Source of the DNA: Adenanthera pavonina
Lineage: Eukaryota; Streptophyta; Magnoliopsida; Fabales; Fabaceae
Reading direction: 5' to 3'
Assembly (NCBI GenBank): GCA_026686845.1
Contig: JAIVEN010000014.1
Location: 28,914,001-28,978,000 of the forward strand
Length of the DNA stretch: 64,000 nucleotides
Positions 45,331-57,255 of the stretch are shown one piece after another (within the stretch, counting starts at the first letter, position 1; each line of letters begins with the position of its first letter). Below the pieces are notes generated by a model. That model saw nothing but the letters and a program-made list of their open reading frames with translations, was not told the DNA's origin and searched no databases. The position numbers and the translations under genes were made by a program.

Positions 45331-46610
45331 CAACTTACTTTAGTTGAATCAAGGTAATGTTTGAATCAACACTTATCATTTTTATACTATTGGATTCAAA
45401 TATCATACCATTTGTACCAGTCAAAATTCGTCCATTTCCAAATACGTAGACCCACTCTCTTTTATTATCCATTTCTCTTCTTATAATATAAAATTGTCTA
45501 TTATCTACTAATAAACATGAAATCTATATTAATAGAAAAAAATTCTAATATACCAAATACATTATTACAAGAAAAATAATATATGTAAATTACCTTCAAA
45601 TATATGAAAAATAATCTATACATACATAAATCTAATATTACAAAAATTCCCTAAATGTTATTTATTTACTAAATTAAAAAACACGCTTAACTATAAATAT
45701 GCTATATTTATGAACTTTTTAATACATTATACAATTTTTCTCTAGTTTTCTACTATTATCAACATTATAAACAAACAAAATAAAGAAAAATTTTACATAA
45801 ATATATCATGTTATATATTTTCTTAAATTATCAATACTTTTTTGCATTAATAAACTATAGTTAATTAACATTACTGTACAGCTTATACTAAGAAATCAAA
45901 TCTATTTTTTAAATAAATGTGCCATAGATTTTACCATTTGTAAAAGTATATGACTCTATGTTAATTTTATATTTTACACTAATTTTTTTACGATTAATAT
46001 ACTTTGATTCTCGTATATCCAATAGTAAGTGCAAAAAAGAAAAGATTTATTTCATCAAAGAAAAAGAAAAGAAAAGATTTACCATCAGGATAATGAATGA
46101 AAATTGAAAAGGGCATGGACCAAATTAATAAACTTGGGGAAATAAGTTGCAACATTATCAAGAATACTCCTACACACATTGGTATTGGATTCAAAACCGA
46201 TAAAACAACATTTATTAATTACTAAAAACTAGGACATTGAGAAAATTATGATGGGTGAATTAGTGGATAATGAACTGTAAATAAATAATTAATAAAAAGA
46301 AAATGGTTTCAAACTGTCCCTTAATTTCAATAATCTATAAAATGGTGAATTAGTAGGTAATAAACTATAAAATGTCTAATATAATAGGGGACGAAAAATT
46401 TTGCAAAAAATTTTATTACATGGGACCGGGGAAGTAATAGTAACACCTTATGTTATTTTTTTCCATTCTTTTTCTTAAGATTTTTGCTAGAAGCTTTTTA
46501 TTTTCTTCAATATAATATCTCTTATAAAAGATAATAAAGCTTTATGAGACTTTTTTAAAAAAAACACTCTTAACTAATTTTTATCACTTTTTTTAATATG
46601 AATAATTTTG
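45331..46610 (+). other. AT-rich 5' flank of the MULE transposase
   Basis: No gene is present. The AT-rich sequence corresponds to the upstream (promoter-side) part of the minus-strand transposase inside the element. No promoter motif is convincing. Confidence 0.45.
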
Positions 46611-46911
46611 TACTCCTTTTTTTTTTAATTTATAAGTCATTCTTAACTATTTTATAAAAAAAAATTAGTTAAAATTAGTTGGGGTTTTTTAAATTTGAAG
46701 AAATTACCAAAACTTTGTAATATTATTTTTATTAAATATATCTCATCATAACTATATCTCTTTCAAACAATTTCTTAGTAATCTGCACTATAATTTTTTT
46801 GGCAAAATTGAAAAATAAAATTTGATGCTTTTTAAAATTTATAAAAAAACTTATATTTTAAATAAATAAAATATTTTTAGAAAGTACCCAATAAATATAG
46901 ACGGTGGAGTA
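46611..46911. mobile_element. Stowaway-like MITE, degenerate
   Basis: The left end TACTCC then TTTATAAGTC (46611-46636) and the right end ATAGACGGTGGAGTA (46897-46911) resemble the CTCCCTCCGTCCCA..TTATAAGTC inverted termini of plant Stowaway/Mariner MITEs with a TA duplication. The interior is AT-rich with no ORF. A nearby GGGAGTA at about 46935 is an alternative right end. Confidence 0.55.
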
Positions 46912-47941
46912 AGTGTTTTTAAAAATAAAACAAGGGAGTACTTTTCTATCAATATCTAGTTACTAAGATGAATGGTAGGTGCCAGTTTAAAGTTACTCTT
47001 CCTCTAAAAATGACACTCCCACTCCCCACCTCCATTATTTCTTTTTGTCTCTCTCCACCTTCTTCCCTTTTCTTTTCCTCTATTCAACTTTCCCCAAATA
47101 AATCATGAATATATATATATATAAGAAGGCAATACATGTGAGAGTTTAATTGAGAATATACTACTTATTCAAAACAAAAAGTGACAAAAGCTAGCCGCAC
47201 CCAAACTCAGCAAATCTAAAAGGTAGAATTTGTACAAAAAAAAAACTAAAATCAGGCGTTTTCTACAATAGTCAATTCATTCTATATTTTATTATAATAT
47301 ACTAATTATATTCGTATGAGGTATATCTATCAGACAAAGTTATTCTTCTTTCTTTCACCTTTTATAATCACATTAAATGTGACCTTACACAGTAATGTAA
47401 AAATAAAAAGCTATTTTCAGTTCAATATAGCTAAAAGATTATATGTGAAAGATTTATATATATATATATATGAAATTAAGTAAAATTATATGCAAAAACA
47501 TACCAAAACTGTTACACTCCCAAAATCATGAAGATGAACTTGGTGTGTGAGAGAATCAACCTACAATAAAATATATGTCATGAATTAAAAATAAAAAATT
47601 ACTTATTTTAGGAAAGATTGACAAAAAATAAGTGAATATAAAGATGAAAACTAAATATATATAAAAGAACAGTAAAGTTTCAAGAAAAATGTACCAAAAA
47701 TTATATATACAGATCTGAGATGGAGATAAAGAATGTAGGAAGAAGATTTGAAGAGCTTCGCTAATTCCTCTAAAATCAAAAATGAAGAGAATGAGGTAAC
47801 TACACTGCCTATACTTACATAAAAATATGAAATAAATTAAGAACATGAAAAAAATTTAGTAAAATTTTAAACTAAGTGCACCAAAAATTATAAAATAGAT
47901 CTGAGATGAAGATGGATGGGGGATAAAAAATATGTGAAGAA
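46912..47941 (+). other. AT-rich sequence with AT microsatellites
   Basis: Contains (AT)n tracts at about 47109-47122 and 47456-47471. No gene was found. It continues the internal MULE 5' region up to the solo LTR. Confidence 0.45.
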
Positions 47942-49811
47942 CTCCATGTTAGCAAGGCTGACTTCCCAAGAGGGGGGGTGAATTGGGAAGATTAAAATTT
48001 TTCTGCACAAAGTGAAGTAAGTGAAGATATCACAATATAATGAAAACAATGCGTAAAACAGAGCAAGCTGAAAAGTAAAGATAGGGAGAAGAAGACTCAG
48101 TAATTTATCCTGGTTCGGCCTTTCCGCTTGACCTACATCCAGTCCCCAAGACACCTCTTGAGATTTATCCACTATACAGCAAGAATTTCAATGGGCTTCT
48201 TGCTAGGGCCACAGTACACGAGTATGCTCTGTTTCTGAGCTCTCTCAAACTCTCCAAGCACTTTCACTATGTGCTTCTCAATCCCCTTGTGAATACCCCT
48301 CACATGTAAATCTATCTCCAAGATGAAGAGTAGATTGATTACAATGAAATAACTTTCTTGAAAAGAGTAGATATGAAAGTTTAAGTATAAGTATGGAAGT
48401 TGAGAGGGTAAAAGCTTTTGAGAAGAAGATTTAGCAGAAATTCGGTATATACAAGTTTGATTCGTTTTCCACAACTTCAAATGATGTATTTATAGATTTA
48501 GGTCTCAAATATCCGTTAGAGACTAAATCTATCCGTTGGAGAAGTTATCCAACGGTTACTCTGAAAAACTATCCGTTTACCCACCGCATTTAATGTTTCT
48601 GACATACTGAAATTCAAATTTTGGTTGGTCAACAGACGAATTTCGAAGGAATCGAAGATTAAAGCTTCCAACGTTACAGCACGAAGTTCGTCTGTTCATG
48701 AATTGAAATTTGAATTTTGAAACTTACAAAACATTTTCACAATGTGACATACGAATTTCCAAGAAGAAAGTTTTTTTTGGTTAAGTGTGAACAGTGTTTT
48801 CAATTTTCTACAGTGCCTTCGAAATTCGAATTTTGGTATCCCAAAATTCGTCTGTCCACTGAATGTTTAAGAGACACAGTAGATTACTTTCTTCGAAATT
48901 CAAATTTTGGAAGGGTGAAATTTGTCTGTCAGAGAGACTCTTTCCAGACTAATTTCATCATTCGAATGTTGCAAGTTCTTATCATTCGTATGTCAATGTT
49001 TCACTTCAACAGACTCAAGAACTTAGCTTCTGAAATTCGAATTTTAATGTTCAAAGTTCGTCTGTCAAAGAGCACTTTTGAAACTTAAATCATTCTTGAT
49101 CTCAGATGAACTTTAACATAGTTTCAGACGAATTTCTTCTATTTTCTCAATTTTTGTTTTGTTTGAAATTCGAATTTTGAAGACTCAAAGTTCGTCTGTT
49201 GCAAAGAGGCATCTTTCAGACTTATATGAAAATTCGAATGTTGGAAGTTCAAAATTCGTCTGTCAGAGAGCATTTATCAAACTCAATTTCATTTTGATTT
49301 CAGATGCACTTTATCATAATTTCAGACGAATTTCTTTAGTTTTTACAAACTTCATTTTACTTGAAATTCGAATTTTGAAAGTGTGAAGTTCGTCTGTTTA
49401 CCAAAAGGCCTCTTTCAGACTAGATGAAAATTTGAATTTTGAACAGCCAAAATTCTTCTGACAGAGAGCCATCTCTTCAGACTTATTCAGTTTTAGTTCG
49501 AAATTCAAATTTCCAAAGGCAAAGTTCAAATTTTCAACTTGACAGTTTAGCTTAAACTTTCAACCTTCATCTGTTTGTGGGTGTTTTTCAAATATTTAAA
49601 GATTTAACATAAAATCAAAGTTTGAAAACATCTTTTCTTCAAATCAAAATCTTTTACCCAGTCATAACAAAAACTAAGGATCCTACAAAAGATCTAACAG
49701 CAAGAACTCAAAAAATCTTCACTTGAGACAGCTTTGATCTCCTTTGATATCTTCAATTCAAGCTCTTGAATGTTGGTTTGAAATCATCAAAACTCTTGAT
49801 TCAACACTCCG
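47942..49811 (-). mobile_element. copia solo LTR (copy D), minus strand
   Basis: It runs from TGTTAGCAAGG at 47947 to GATTCAACA at 49806 (1860 bp; on the minus strand TGTTGAATC to CTAACA). It is flanked by CTCCA (47942-47946) and CTCCG (49807-49811), a 5-bp duplication with one mismatch. It has the two-unit U3, a TATA box (48487-48494, minus) and AACGG boxes as in copy B, and looks nearly identical to B by eye. No internal region remains. It sits inside the MULE upstream of the transposase. Confidence 0.93.
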
Positions 49812-49998
49812 CTAACTCTTCTGGAATCTGAGGTGAAGCTAAAACTTGAAGTGGAGAGCACAAGCAAAACATGAATCGCGATATCTTTACGCAGAAATAT
49901 GAAATGGACCTTGTGCTTTTAAGTAATTTTTTGCTTCATGTTCCCATTCTACGCATGATCCCACGTTCCCCCTGCTCAAACTGACTGGACAAGACCAT

Positions 49999-50035
49999 AC
50001 AAGACACAACACGCAGTGTGCGTGTTGTGTCTTGT
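49999..50035. repeat. perfect hairpin, 17-bp arms, 3-base loop
   Basis: ACAAGACACAACACGCA, then GTG, then its exact complement TGCGTGTTGTGTCTTGT. It lies just outside the solo LTR in the right subterminal part of the MULE. Function is unknown. Confidence 0.9.
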
Positions 50036-50040
50036 CTCTC

Positions 50041-50800
50041 TTTTTTTTAAAAAAGTTATTACATAAATCTCGAATTTTCCGTTGCGTCTAGTCTTTTTTT
50101 AAAAAAATTATAACATATATCTCGGTTTCTGGGAAACCGAGATTAATTTTTTAAAAAAAAAATTATTGATCTTGTCATGTCATGTCATTTATCAATAATT
50201 TTTTCAAAACCGAAATCATTTTGATGCCTGCCTTCGAGCGTCTTAGAAAAATGCATGTTGTCTTGTCATTTACAAATAATTGTTTTTTAATATAATCTTG
50301 TCAAAGCAACGCATGCTCCTGCCCGATCATTTCATGCCTTTTGCTTTGGTCATTTGCCTAGTCATTTCATACCTCATTTGCCTGGTCATTTCATACATTT
50401 TGCTTTGGTCATTTCATGCCTTTGCTTTTCTCATTTTGAAGTAAAACATTGATTATATCACATTACCCTTGTCCTTCAAACAAAAAGAGAGAAACATCAC
50501 ATTATCCCCCTTCTCTTTTTTTTTTTGTCTTGTTTTGAATCTCGATTTTGAAAAAATTGAGATCTATAGATTTTGAAAAATTTGGATCTCGGTTTTGACC
50601 AAACTGAGATATTAATTTGGTATTATTGTGTCTTGATTTACAGGAAACCGAGTTATCTCTTCGTACGGACTCACCAGTGTGTCAGACCACTTTACGATTT
50701 CTCGGCTTCAGGCAAACCGAGATCTTATAATTTGTAGCATTTGAATAAATAATTTACAACTTATAGCATATTAGGAAATATTTTCTTTGCTTAATGTATA
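50041..50800. repeat. MULE right subterminal region with CTCGGTTT inverted words
   Basis: Repeated ATCTCGGTTT / AAACCGAGAT pairs occur, including a 25-base stem-loop at about 50122-50147, pairs at about 50530-50615, ACCGAG at about 50648 and TTCTCGGCTTCAGGC..AAACCGAGATC at about 50700-50733. 50310-50445 holds degenerate direct repeats of GGTCATTTCATGCCTTTTGC. The final 100 bases are the inverted counterpart of 39873-39985. Confidence 0.7.
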
Positions 50801-50849
50801 TCGGTAAAAAAGCCAATGTTTGACTTTGCTTGGTTAAAAAAATTTACAA

Positions 50850-51915
50850 ATTCCAAAGTTTAACTTGAAATGTAGAATATTTCAAGTAAAATTTAGGAAA
50901 GTTCTACTTCTCAAGTGTGCTACAATATTTTTCTAAAATAATCTTTAATTCTTTAATCAATTTTTTAATAAAAAAATATGTATGTATTTAACATTAAAAC
51001 ATCATATATTTATTTTAAAAAATAGTTTAAACTTCTTAAGAAGTAAAATATAAAATAACCAAAATATAGATAAACTTTATAAGAAATTAACTTTTCAATA
51101 AGTATGCATCAATGATATTACTTTTCAAGAAGTGTATCAAGAAAACCTTGAAAACTCTCAAATCTTTCTTACAAAACAAAAAAAAATTAAAATAAACTCT
51201 TAAATCATTTCTATCGAAAAGAAAGAATGAAAGAAATTTAGAAAAAAAACAAACTCTCAAATCCTTCGTTGGTGCCTTTTACCAAATAAACAAAGAACCT
51301 TGGTTCCTTTGAGAAATTTTAAAATTTTGTTGTCCTCAACTGTAATTTCTCTTCTTATGCGGATCTTAATTGCCGTTCCCCTTAAAACAGTTTGACTCGT
51401 CAATGTGCACTGGAACCTCAATGGTCAGCCAAAGTGTGGGAGGCTTGGGGAACAAGAAGCTTAATAAAAAAGTATAATGATTTGCTCTTAGCTAAAAAAT
51501 TTAAAGGTTATTAGGGAGTTAAGTTTAATTCAGAAAATAGAATTTTGTTGACTAAAATTTATTGCAGTTTTATTTTTTGAGTGATTTATAATACTTTTCT
51601 AAAATAATCCTTAATATCTTAATCAATTTTCTTAATAAAAAAGTATTTATATAGTTAACATTAAAATATCACATATTTATTTTAAAATATAGCTTAAATA
51701 TTCTAGGAAGTAAAAAGTAAAACAAGTAAAATATAGATAAACTTCTTGAGAACCTCCTGTTACTTTCTAAGAAGTGTACTAAACGAGCTTTGAAAACTTT
51801 TAAATCTTTCTTATAAAACAAAAAAAAAAAATAAACTCAAATCATTTCTATCCAAAAGAAAGTAAGAAATAAAAAAAAAAACTCTTAAATCCTTTCGTCA
51901 ATACTTTGTACCACA
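50850..51915 (+). repeat. local repeat unit, copies 2 and 3, tandem
   Basis: 50925-51300 and 51590-51915 are colinear (TCTAAAATAATC, AATCAATTTT, AACATTAAAA, ATATAGATAAACTT, AAATCTTTCTTA-AAAACAAA, AATCATTTCTATC, AAATCCTT). 51295-51475 is the CCTTGGTTCC..CAGCTTAAT half also found at 39583 and 53475. No coding sequence is present. Confidence 0.75.
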
Positions 51916-52759
51916 TAAATAATTCTTTTATATACATTCAGGGATGGAACTAAGTGTTCCGTTTTAGAGGTGATCGCTCCCCTAATCATCTTATTTATAT
52001 GTAAAATATGTTATAAAAATCTTAATTTTTGTAAAAAATTATATATTTGTCCCCTTAAAATTTTATGTTTACCCTCCACTTTCAGAAATTTTATATTAGT
52101 TACCTTTATTGTTTTGAAGTCTTAAATTCACTTTCAATCAAAACCATACTTATTTTTTAAATTTATCATATAAAAATATAATAACAGATTTTAAAGGTAT
52201 TAAGAGAATTTTTATATTTACTTTTTGAGAATGACTAGTAATATACTTTTCACTCTCATTCTCTCCCTTTTGTAAAATTCTATTTATTTCTTTAATTATA
52301 CTCTCAACATATTATAAAGATGTAATTTGATAATGAATAAAAATGAACTTTCAGTTAATTTTATTTTTATATTCAATTAAAAACCAATTAATATAATTTT
52401 ACCATCTAATAATATTTATCAACTCTATATTTTATATCAAGACATTAACATTTTTTATGTTATTATATTTATTTCATTTTTATTATAATGTATTTTTATT
52501 TTTTAAAATATTTAAAATAATAATTTTAATGTATATAACTTTCAGCCCCGTTAGATTTCTTTTCTGGTTCCCATCCTGTACACATACTCTGGTACTCACA
52601 CCGTTACCCATTTTTTCAGTCTCTTCCGTGCCTCAACTGCTATTTCACTTTTAAGAATTGAAAGAAAAAGGATACATGATGCGATAGAAATAGAATAAAG
52701 ATCAAGAAGGAAATATAATGTACGAGTACATTTTCCTTTAGTCTTTTTTTTTTTTCTCA
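51916..52759 (+). other. AT-rich spacer, no gene
   Basis: AT-rich sequence. The short hydrophobic frame at 52457-52654 appears to be chance. A T run at about 52743-52756 precedes the next repeat copy. Confidence 0.4.
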
Positions 52760-53820
52760 TATGAAAGCAGTGAAAATGATAGTTAATGACCATATAAGGA
52801 GTAAAATTATAATTAAGGACCTCAAAATTTTAAAATTTCATAAAAAGATCAGGATCTTCCAGGAAAAGTAATTTTTACTAGATAAAAGTGCTCTTTCTCA
52901 CACCATCTCTCCTTTAGTTTTCAATAGTGAACCTTCTCAATTTTCATTGATCATAATATTTCTAATTTGTTTTCTAGATTTTCAATCGAAAATAATAATA
53001 CTATAATATTTAGTAGTCAACAGAGAGGAAGAGGGAGAAAAGAGGGGGTTTGGTTAAAAAAAATTTTTTTTCCAAGTGAATTGACAATAATTTTATACCT
53101 TTATTTGAATATTTTTGTTGTCGAATATTTAGTTCATGAAAAAGAAAATAATTAAAGTCTTAAAAGAGATTCTTTTTTAAGTGAGTTTCAAAATATTTTC
53201 AAGTTTCATAATGTTTTTCAACTTACATTTTCACTTTTTAGTAGTAACACAAATGTTTCTCTTCTCTCTCTTACTTCTTTCCTTATTGACTACTAAAATT
53301 TAAAACTCTTACAACTAAAAAAAGAAGAAAGGTTTGGTTGAGAATATTTTAACTACTAAAAATTGATAGGTTTACTATTGAAATTTGATAATTTACATTG
53401 AAAATATTTTGATCACTGAAAACTAAAATGTTTACTAGAGGAATAGTATAGTGTGAGGCTAAGACTTTTTTATCCGGTTCTCCAAGGACGTTGGTCTCTT
53501 TAGGAACTCTAAAATTTTGCTGTCCTTAACTGTAATTTCTCTTCTTATACGGATCTTAACCATCAGTTTTCCTCAGAACAGTTTGACTCCTTGGTGAATG
53601 CGGATGACGGAGCGATGTTGGAAGCTGCTCATTGGCCAACCAAAAGTGTAGGTAAACTTGGGGAAGATGCAGCTTAATAATAAACTCTCCAAACTTTCTT
53701 CTGAAATAAAAATATGAAAATAAACTCTTAAATGCAAATAAAAAAAAGGAAGAAATAAAAATGAAACAATCAAATCCTTCGTCACTATTTTATACCAAAA
53801 ATACAATTCCTTCATAAATA
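52760..53820 (+). repeat. local repeat unit, copy 4, without the foldback insertion
   Basis: 52780-53470 matches 38400-38930, 53475-53690 matches 39583-39800, and 53695-53815 matches the ends of copies 2 and 3 (AAACTCTTAAAT, CAAATCCTTCGTC). The two halves joined at about 53470 give the empty-site version of the locus holding the foldback element. Confidence 0.75.
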
Positions 53821-54234
53821 CTCAGACTCTCTTTTCATTTTATATATTCATATGAAAGCAGTGAAAAATAAGCTAAACAACATAGATTGATTATGTTTTT
53901 GAAAAATCTCATAAATTCCTTCTAATTGTTTTCAGTTTGTGAGGAAAGGGAGGAAGAGCAAGAAGGAAATCTCAAGGTAAAACCATTGTGTCCTACTTAT
54001 TTTGGGTTGATTGAAGTGGCTAAATGGCATAGATGGATTTCTTTTATGAAAAAATTTCATAAGATTGATTCTGTCTCTATGTTTTTAGTTTGTGAAATCT
54101 AAAATTGTACCAAAGAGGAAAAATATAAGAAGCAAGAAGGAGGAAAGACAAGAAGACCAAGGAAGAAATCATAAGGTGCATCACAATCTCATTATTTTGA
54201 ACGTGATGGTTGTTTTGGGTAAACTTGGGGCGAT
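53821..54234 (+). repeat. short degenerate duplication
   Basis: Two related purine-rich blocks (about 53880-54010 and 54045-54215) each contain TTTTCAGTTTGTGA / TTTTAGTTTGTGA, an AGGAAGA-rich run, ATC(T/A)(C/T)AAGGT and TATTTTG. No protein was recognised. Confidence 0.5.
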
Positions 54235-54683
54235 TAAGAACATGTTTGTTTAAGCTTATAAAAAAAGTAATTTTTAGATTATTTAAAAAAATGATTAATT
54301 ATTTAGGGATTTTTGAAAAAGCAGAAATTATTTTGTGTTTGGTTAGAATAAAGAAAAACACTTTTTAAATTGTTTAGTAAATATGGGAAAAATATGGATT
54401 TATATTATAATATTCCTATGGGTCAAATATTGTTATTTTTATAATTTTTAAAATTATTTTGTTGTACCAGGTCTCTTGTATCTTTTTCTCTCTTATATAC
54501 CGTAATTACTTTTTTTTAGAATCCATCTAGAGTGACTTTTCAAACTAAACAGAAAACTATTTTTTTTCAAATTCTAATTATTTTTAAAAGTTTAAATAAA
54601 TACCCTTAAAAATTTTAAAAGTAATTTTTTATATGAAAAAAAGTGATTTTTGTATAAAAAAAACTGAAACAAATGGGCTCTAA
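54235..54683. mobile_element. Tourist/PIF-Harbinger-like MITE with TSD TAA
   Basis: The element runs 54238-54680 (443 bp). The left end GAACATGTTTGTTTAAGC and the complement of the right end, GAGCCCATTTGTTTCAGT, are inverted partners, followed by AAAAAGTAATTTTT / AAAAATCACTTTTTT. TAA at 54235-54237 and 54681-54683 is the 3-bp target typical of PIF/Harbinger elements. The interior is AT-rich with no ORF. Confidence 0.8.
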
Positions 54684-57255
54684 ATTGGCTGAAAAAAGTG
54701 GTGAAAAATTGGTTAAACCAACAAAATTGAGTAGTTTCTTGAAACGAAGAACTGGGCAAAACTATTGGGAAACTGTTTCTGTTCTTTGAAGCCGAAGCAA
54801 TAAGCCAATTATGTGAAGAAGAATTGGATTTATTTACTTATTTTGATTTATTCTAAAAATTAAAAATTGTGTTTGAAATTTGGGTTCACCCCTAATGATT
54901 TGGGTATCTAAATAAGAGGTCCATTTATGTTTAATAGATATACTTTTTATTAAAAAAAAAAGGAGGAGGCGATTAAATAAAATTGAACCGCTCGGGATAG
55001 TAGACGTAACCACTTCCCACAAACTCACTCGCACACGGTATTTTTGAGATATTGAAAAACAGATAGAGGAGTGTGCAAGCAAATTTTTCTCTCTCGGAGT
55101 ATTTTTTCTGGTCCTTATATAAGGGACTTCCAACTACTTTATGTAGATTAAGGAAGTTAGTTATCTTCTTAAAATCCTAAAAAAAAAAACCAAACATTAT
55201 TTTTTTACCCCTATTTAATATAATATTACAATCCACATTAAATATTATATGATGAATTGAGAATATCTCTTTCATCCAAAAAGTCTAATAACAATTTACG
55301 AAAAGAAAAAATGATGAGGGTAAAATAAAAAAAATCTTACTAAATATTACAAAGTCCCTTATAAAAAAGATCAAAAGAAGCTTACGAAAGGTCCCTTATA
55401 ATTAAATAGGACCAGAGGTAGTATATTGTATCTATAGTTAATCAGAGAACAAAGACCATGTGACTTTATTTCTTGGCGTATATCCTTCTCATTTTCCTAG
55501 TAAAAGAATATTCTAGATCTGTATATATTTCTTTCATATTTCTCATATTTCATCAAATTAAGTCTTTGTCATGAGCAAACTAAATGGATATATAAGAACT
55601 TAATATCTATATCATATTATTAGAATAAATAAGGCAAATGAAGAAAAAATCTTCTACAGAATGGGATATTTTTCTGCTGCGAAGCTTTGCTTTTTGATCA
55701 GGTCTGTGTGTGTCAGTGCATTACAGTTTCCTTTTCTCAGCCTTTCTTTGTCTCTGTGCACTGACTCGTTTGTGTATGCTTTTCACTTTTCATTCCCGTG
55801 AGTGCATTAAGAATTGGGCAAAATTTCTTTCCCGAATTATTAATATCTTGAGATTCCAATCATCTCGATATAGACAATATCCACCAGGCCCAAAATAAAA
55901 AAAAAGACGGTATCCACGCGCACAGACACAAGAATCCATCAGCTAAATTGACGAATCTGCATTTCAATGATATGGTCTGTACACATTAAAATTGTACAGT
56001 TTATATTTAATTTAATTTTAGTATTATATTTTTAATATATTTTTATTTTATTATATATAAAATATAAAATAAAAATATTCTGATAACTATCATTATAAAA
56101 ATAATATTATTATAAAAAAATCAAAATACTAAATTTTAAATTTAGACTGGATTAAAATTAGTTGGTTCCATTCCCCCCCCCCCTCCCCCCCGGGGAGTGG
56201 TGATGAGCATTAGGTGTTTGCTTATCACTCTAAATTGACCAGTGCAAACACAACACACAATTTAAGTTTTAGGCAGTGAAAATCTCTCCTAAGTAAGGAG
56301 CATTGGTGTTTATCATAATGATGAATACCCAATATAGATTCTGAATTGACCAGTGCAAACGACGACAACACAGTTTAAGGATGGTGATTTAGTGCGCGGC
56401 ATTAAACCATGCGCCGTATGTATGTACGTGTCGTCAAAAGCAACGTTTTGGCTTTTACTTAACCTGCTTCATGTTTTTTTTTTTGGTTAATTGCTTCATC
56501 CGTTAAACGACATGCACACATGTATATACTAAATTGACACGCAAATCGTTCCTCGGGTTGTAAGTGACACGCACTCCGTTTAGCTTTGTTTATTCATCCT
56601 TCTCTTTTTGCACACATATAATAAACACACACATATATTTGAACGATCTTTAATATATAATTATAAACATGTTTATATATATATAAGTATGTTTTAAATT
56701 TGTCAACGAAACTCTTTTTTAATTTCTAATATCATAATAATAATTAAAAGTTAATTATTAATTTATTTCTAGAAGAAATATAAATTGTTTAAAAAATTAA
56801 CTTAAGTTGAAAAGATACACTCTTATGATGCATATTGAAACTTCGAAACAGATTTCCTGCAGTTAGTGATTAATTGTAGGGGATGCATCACTGATTTTTA
56901 TTGAACATTGAACATGCTTTTATAATTAATATTAAAATTGTTATCTTCAATAATTAGACTTTTAGAAAAATCATATTTAAAGATTCAAAATCTAAAAATA
57001 TATTATGTTAGTCATTTTCGTAAATTTTAATTATATATTAATATTAGATCATTCAAAATTTAATAGCAATTGTATTCTGAAGAAATAGTTTAGATTTTAA
57101 CGTTTATAACAGATTTTATAACTTTTAGTTTTGAGGGCTACAAGTAATTTTTTCTAATATTTTTTCATTCAAAGATGACACTTGTTAATTTTGAAATATC
57201 CAAGAACATACAGATAAAAATGGATTATAATTTTTTTTCTTATAAGTCATTTAAC
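54684..57255 (+). other. intergenic sequence, no gene recognised
   Basis: Mostly AT-rich. 55680-55760 is TGTG/CT-rich without a convincing ORF. A C homopolymer tract lies at 56173-56191. An ATTGACCAGTGCAAAC word occurs twice (about 56236 and 56346) about 110 bases apart. (TA)n occurs at about 56670-56685. Frames such as 54834-55133 (minus) and 55710-55898 have no recognised motif. Confidence 0.45.

Larger units (their letters stand above)
39873..50800 (-). mobile_element. large Mutator-like element carrying MuDR transposase plus PMD gene
   Basis: The left end (39873-39985) and the reverse complement of the right end (about 50690-50800) share ATTAAGCA, ATATGCTA(C/T)AAG, AA(A/T)GCTACAAAT-type words and ATCTCGGTTT..AGCCGA. 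This gives related inverted ends of about 100 bp. Between them, on the minus strand, lie a MuDR-type transposase and a downstream PMD gene in the same orientation. The right subterminal zone has repeated ATCTCGGTTT / AAACCGAGAT inverted words. A copia solo LTR (47947-49806) and a Stowaway-like MITE sit inside. The exact ends and the 9-bp duplication were not resolved. Confidence 0.65.

Noticed and set aside
54834..55133. 99-codon minus-strand frame as a gene
   Set aside because: No motif, AT-driven, no promoter or splice context.
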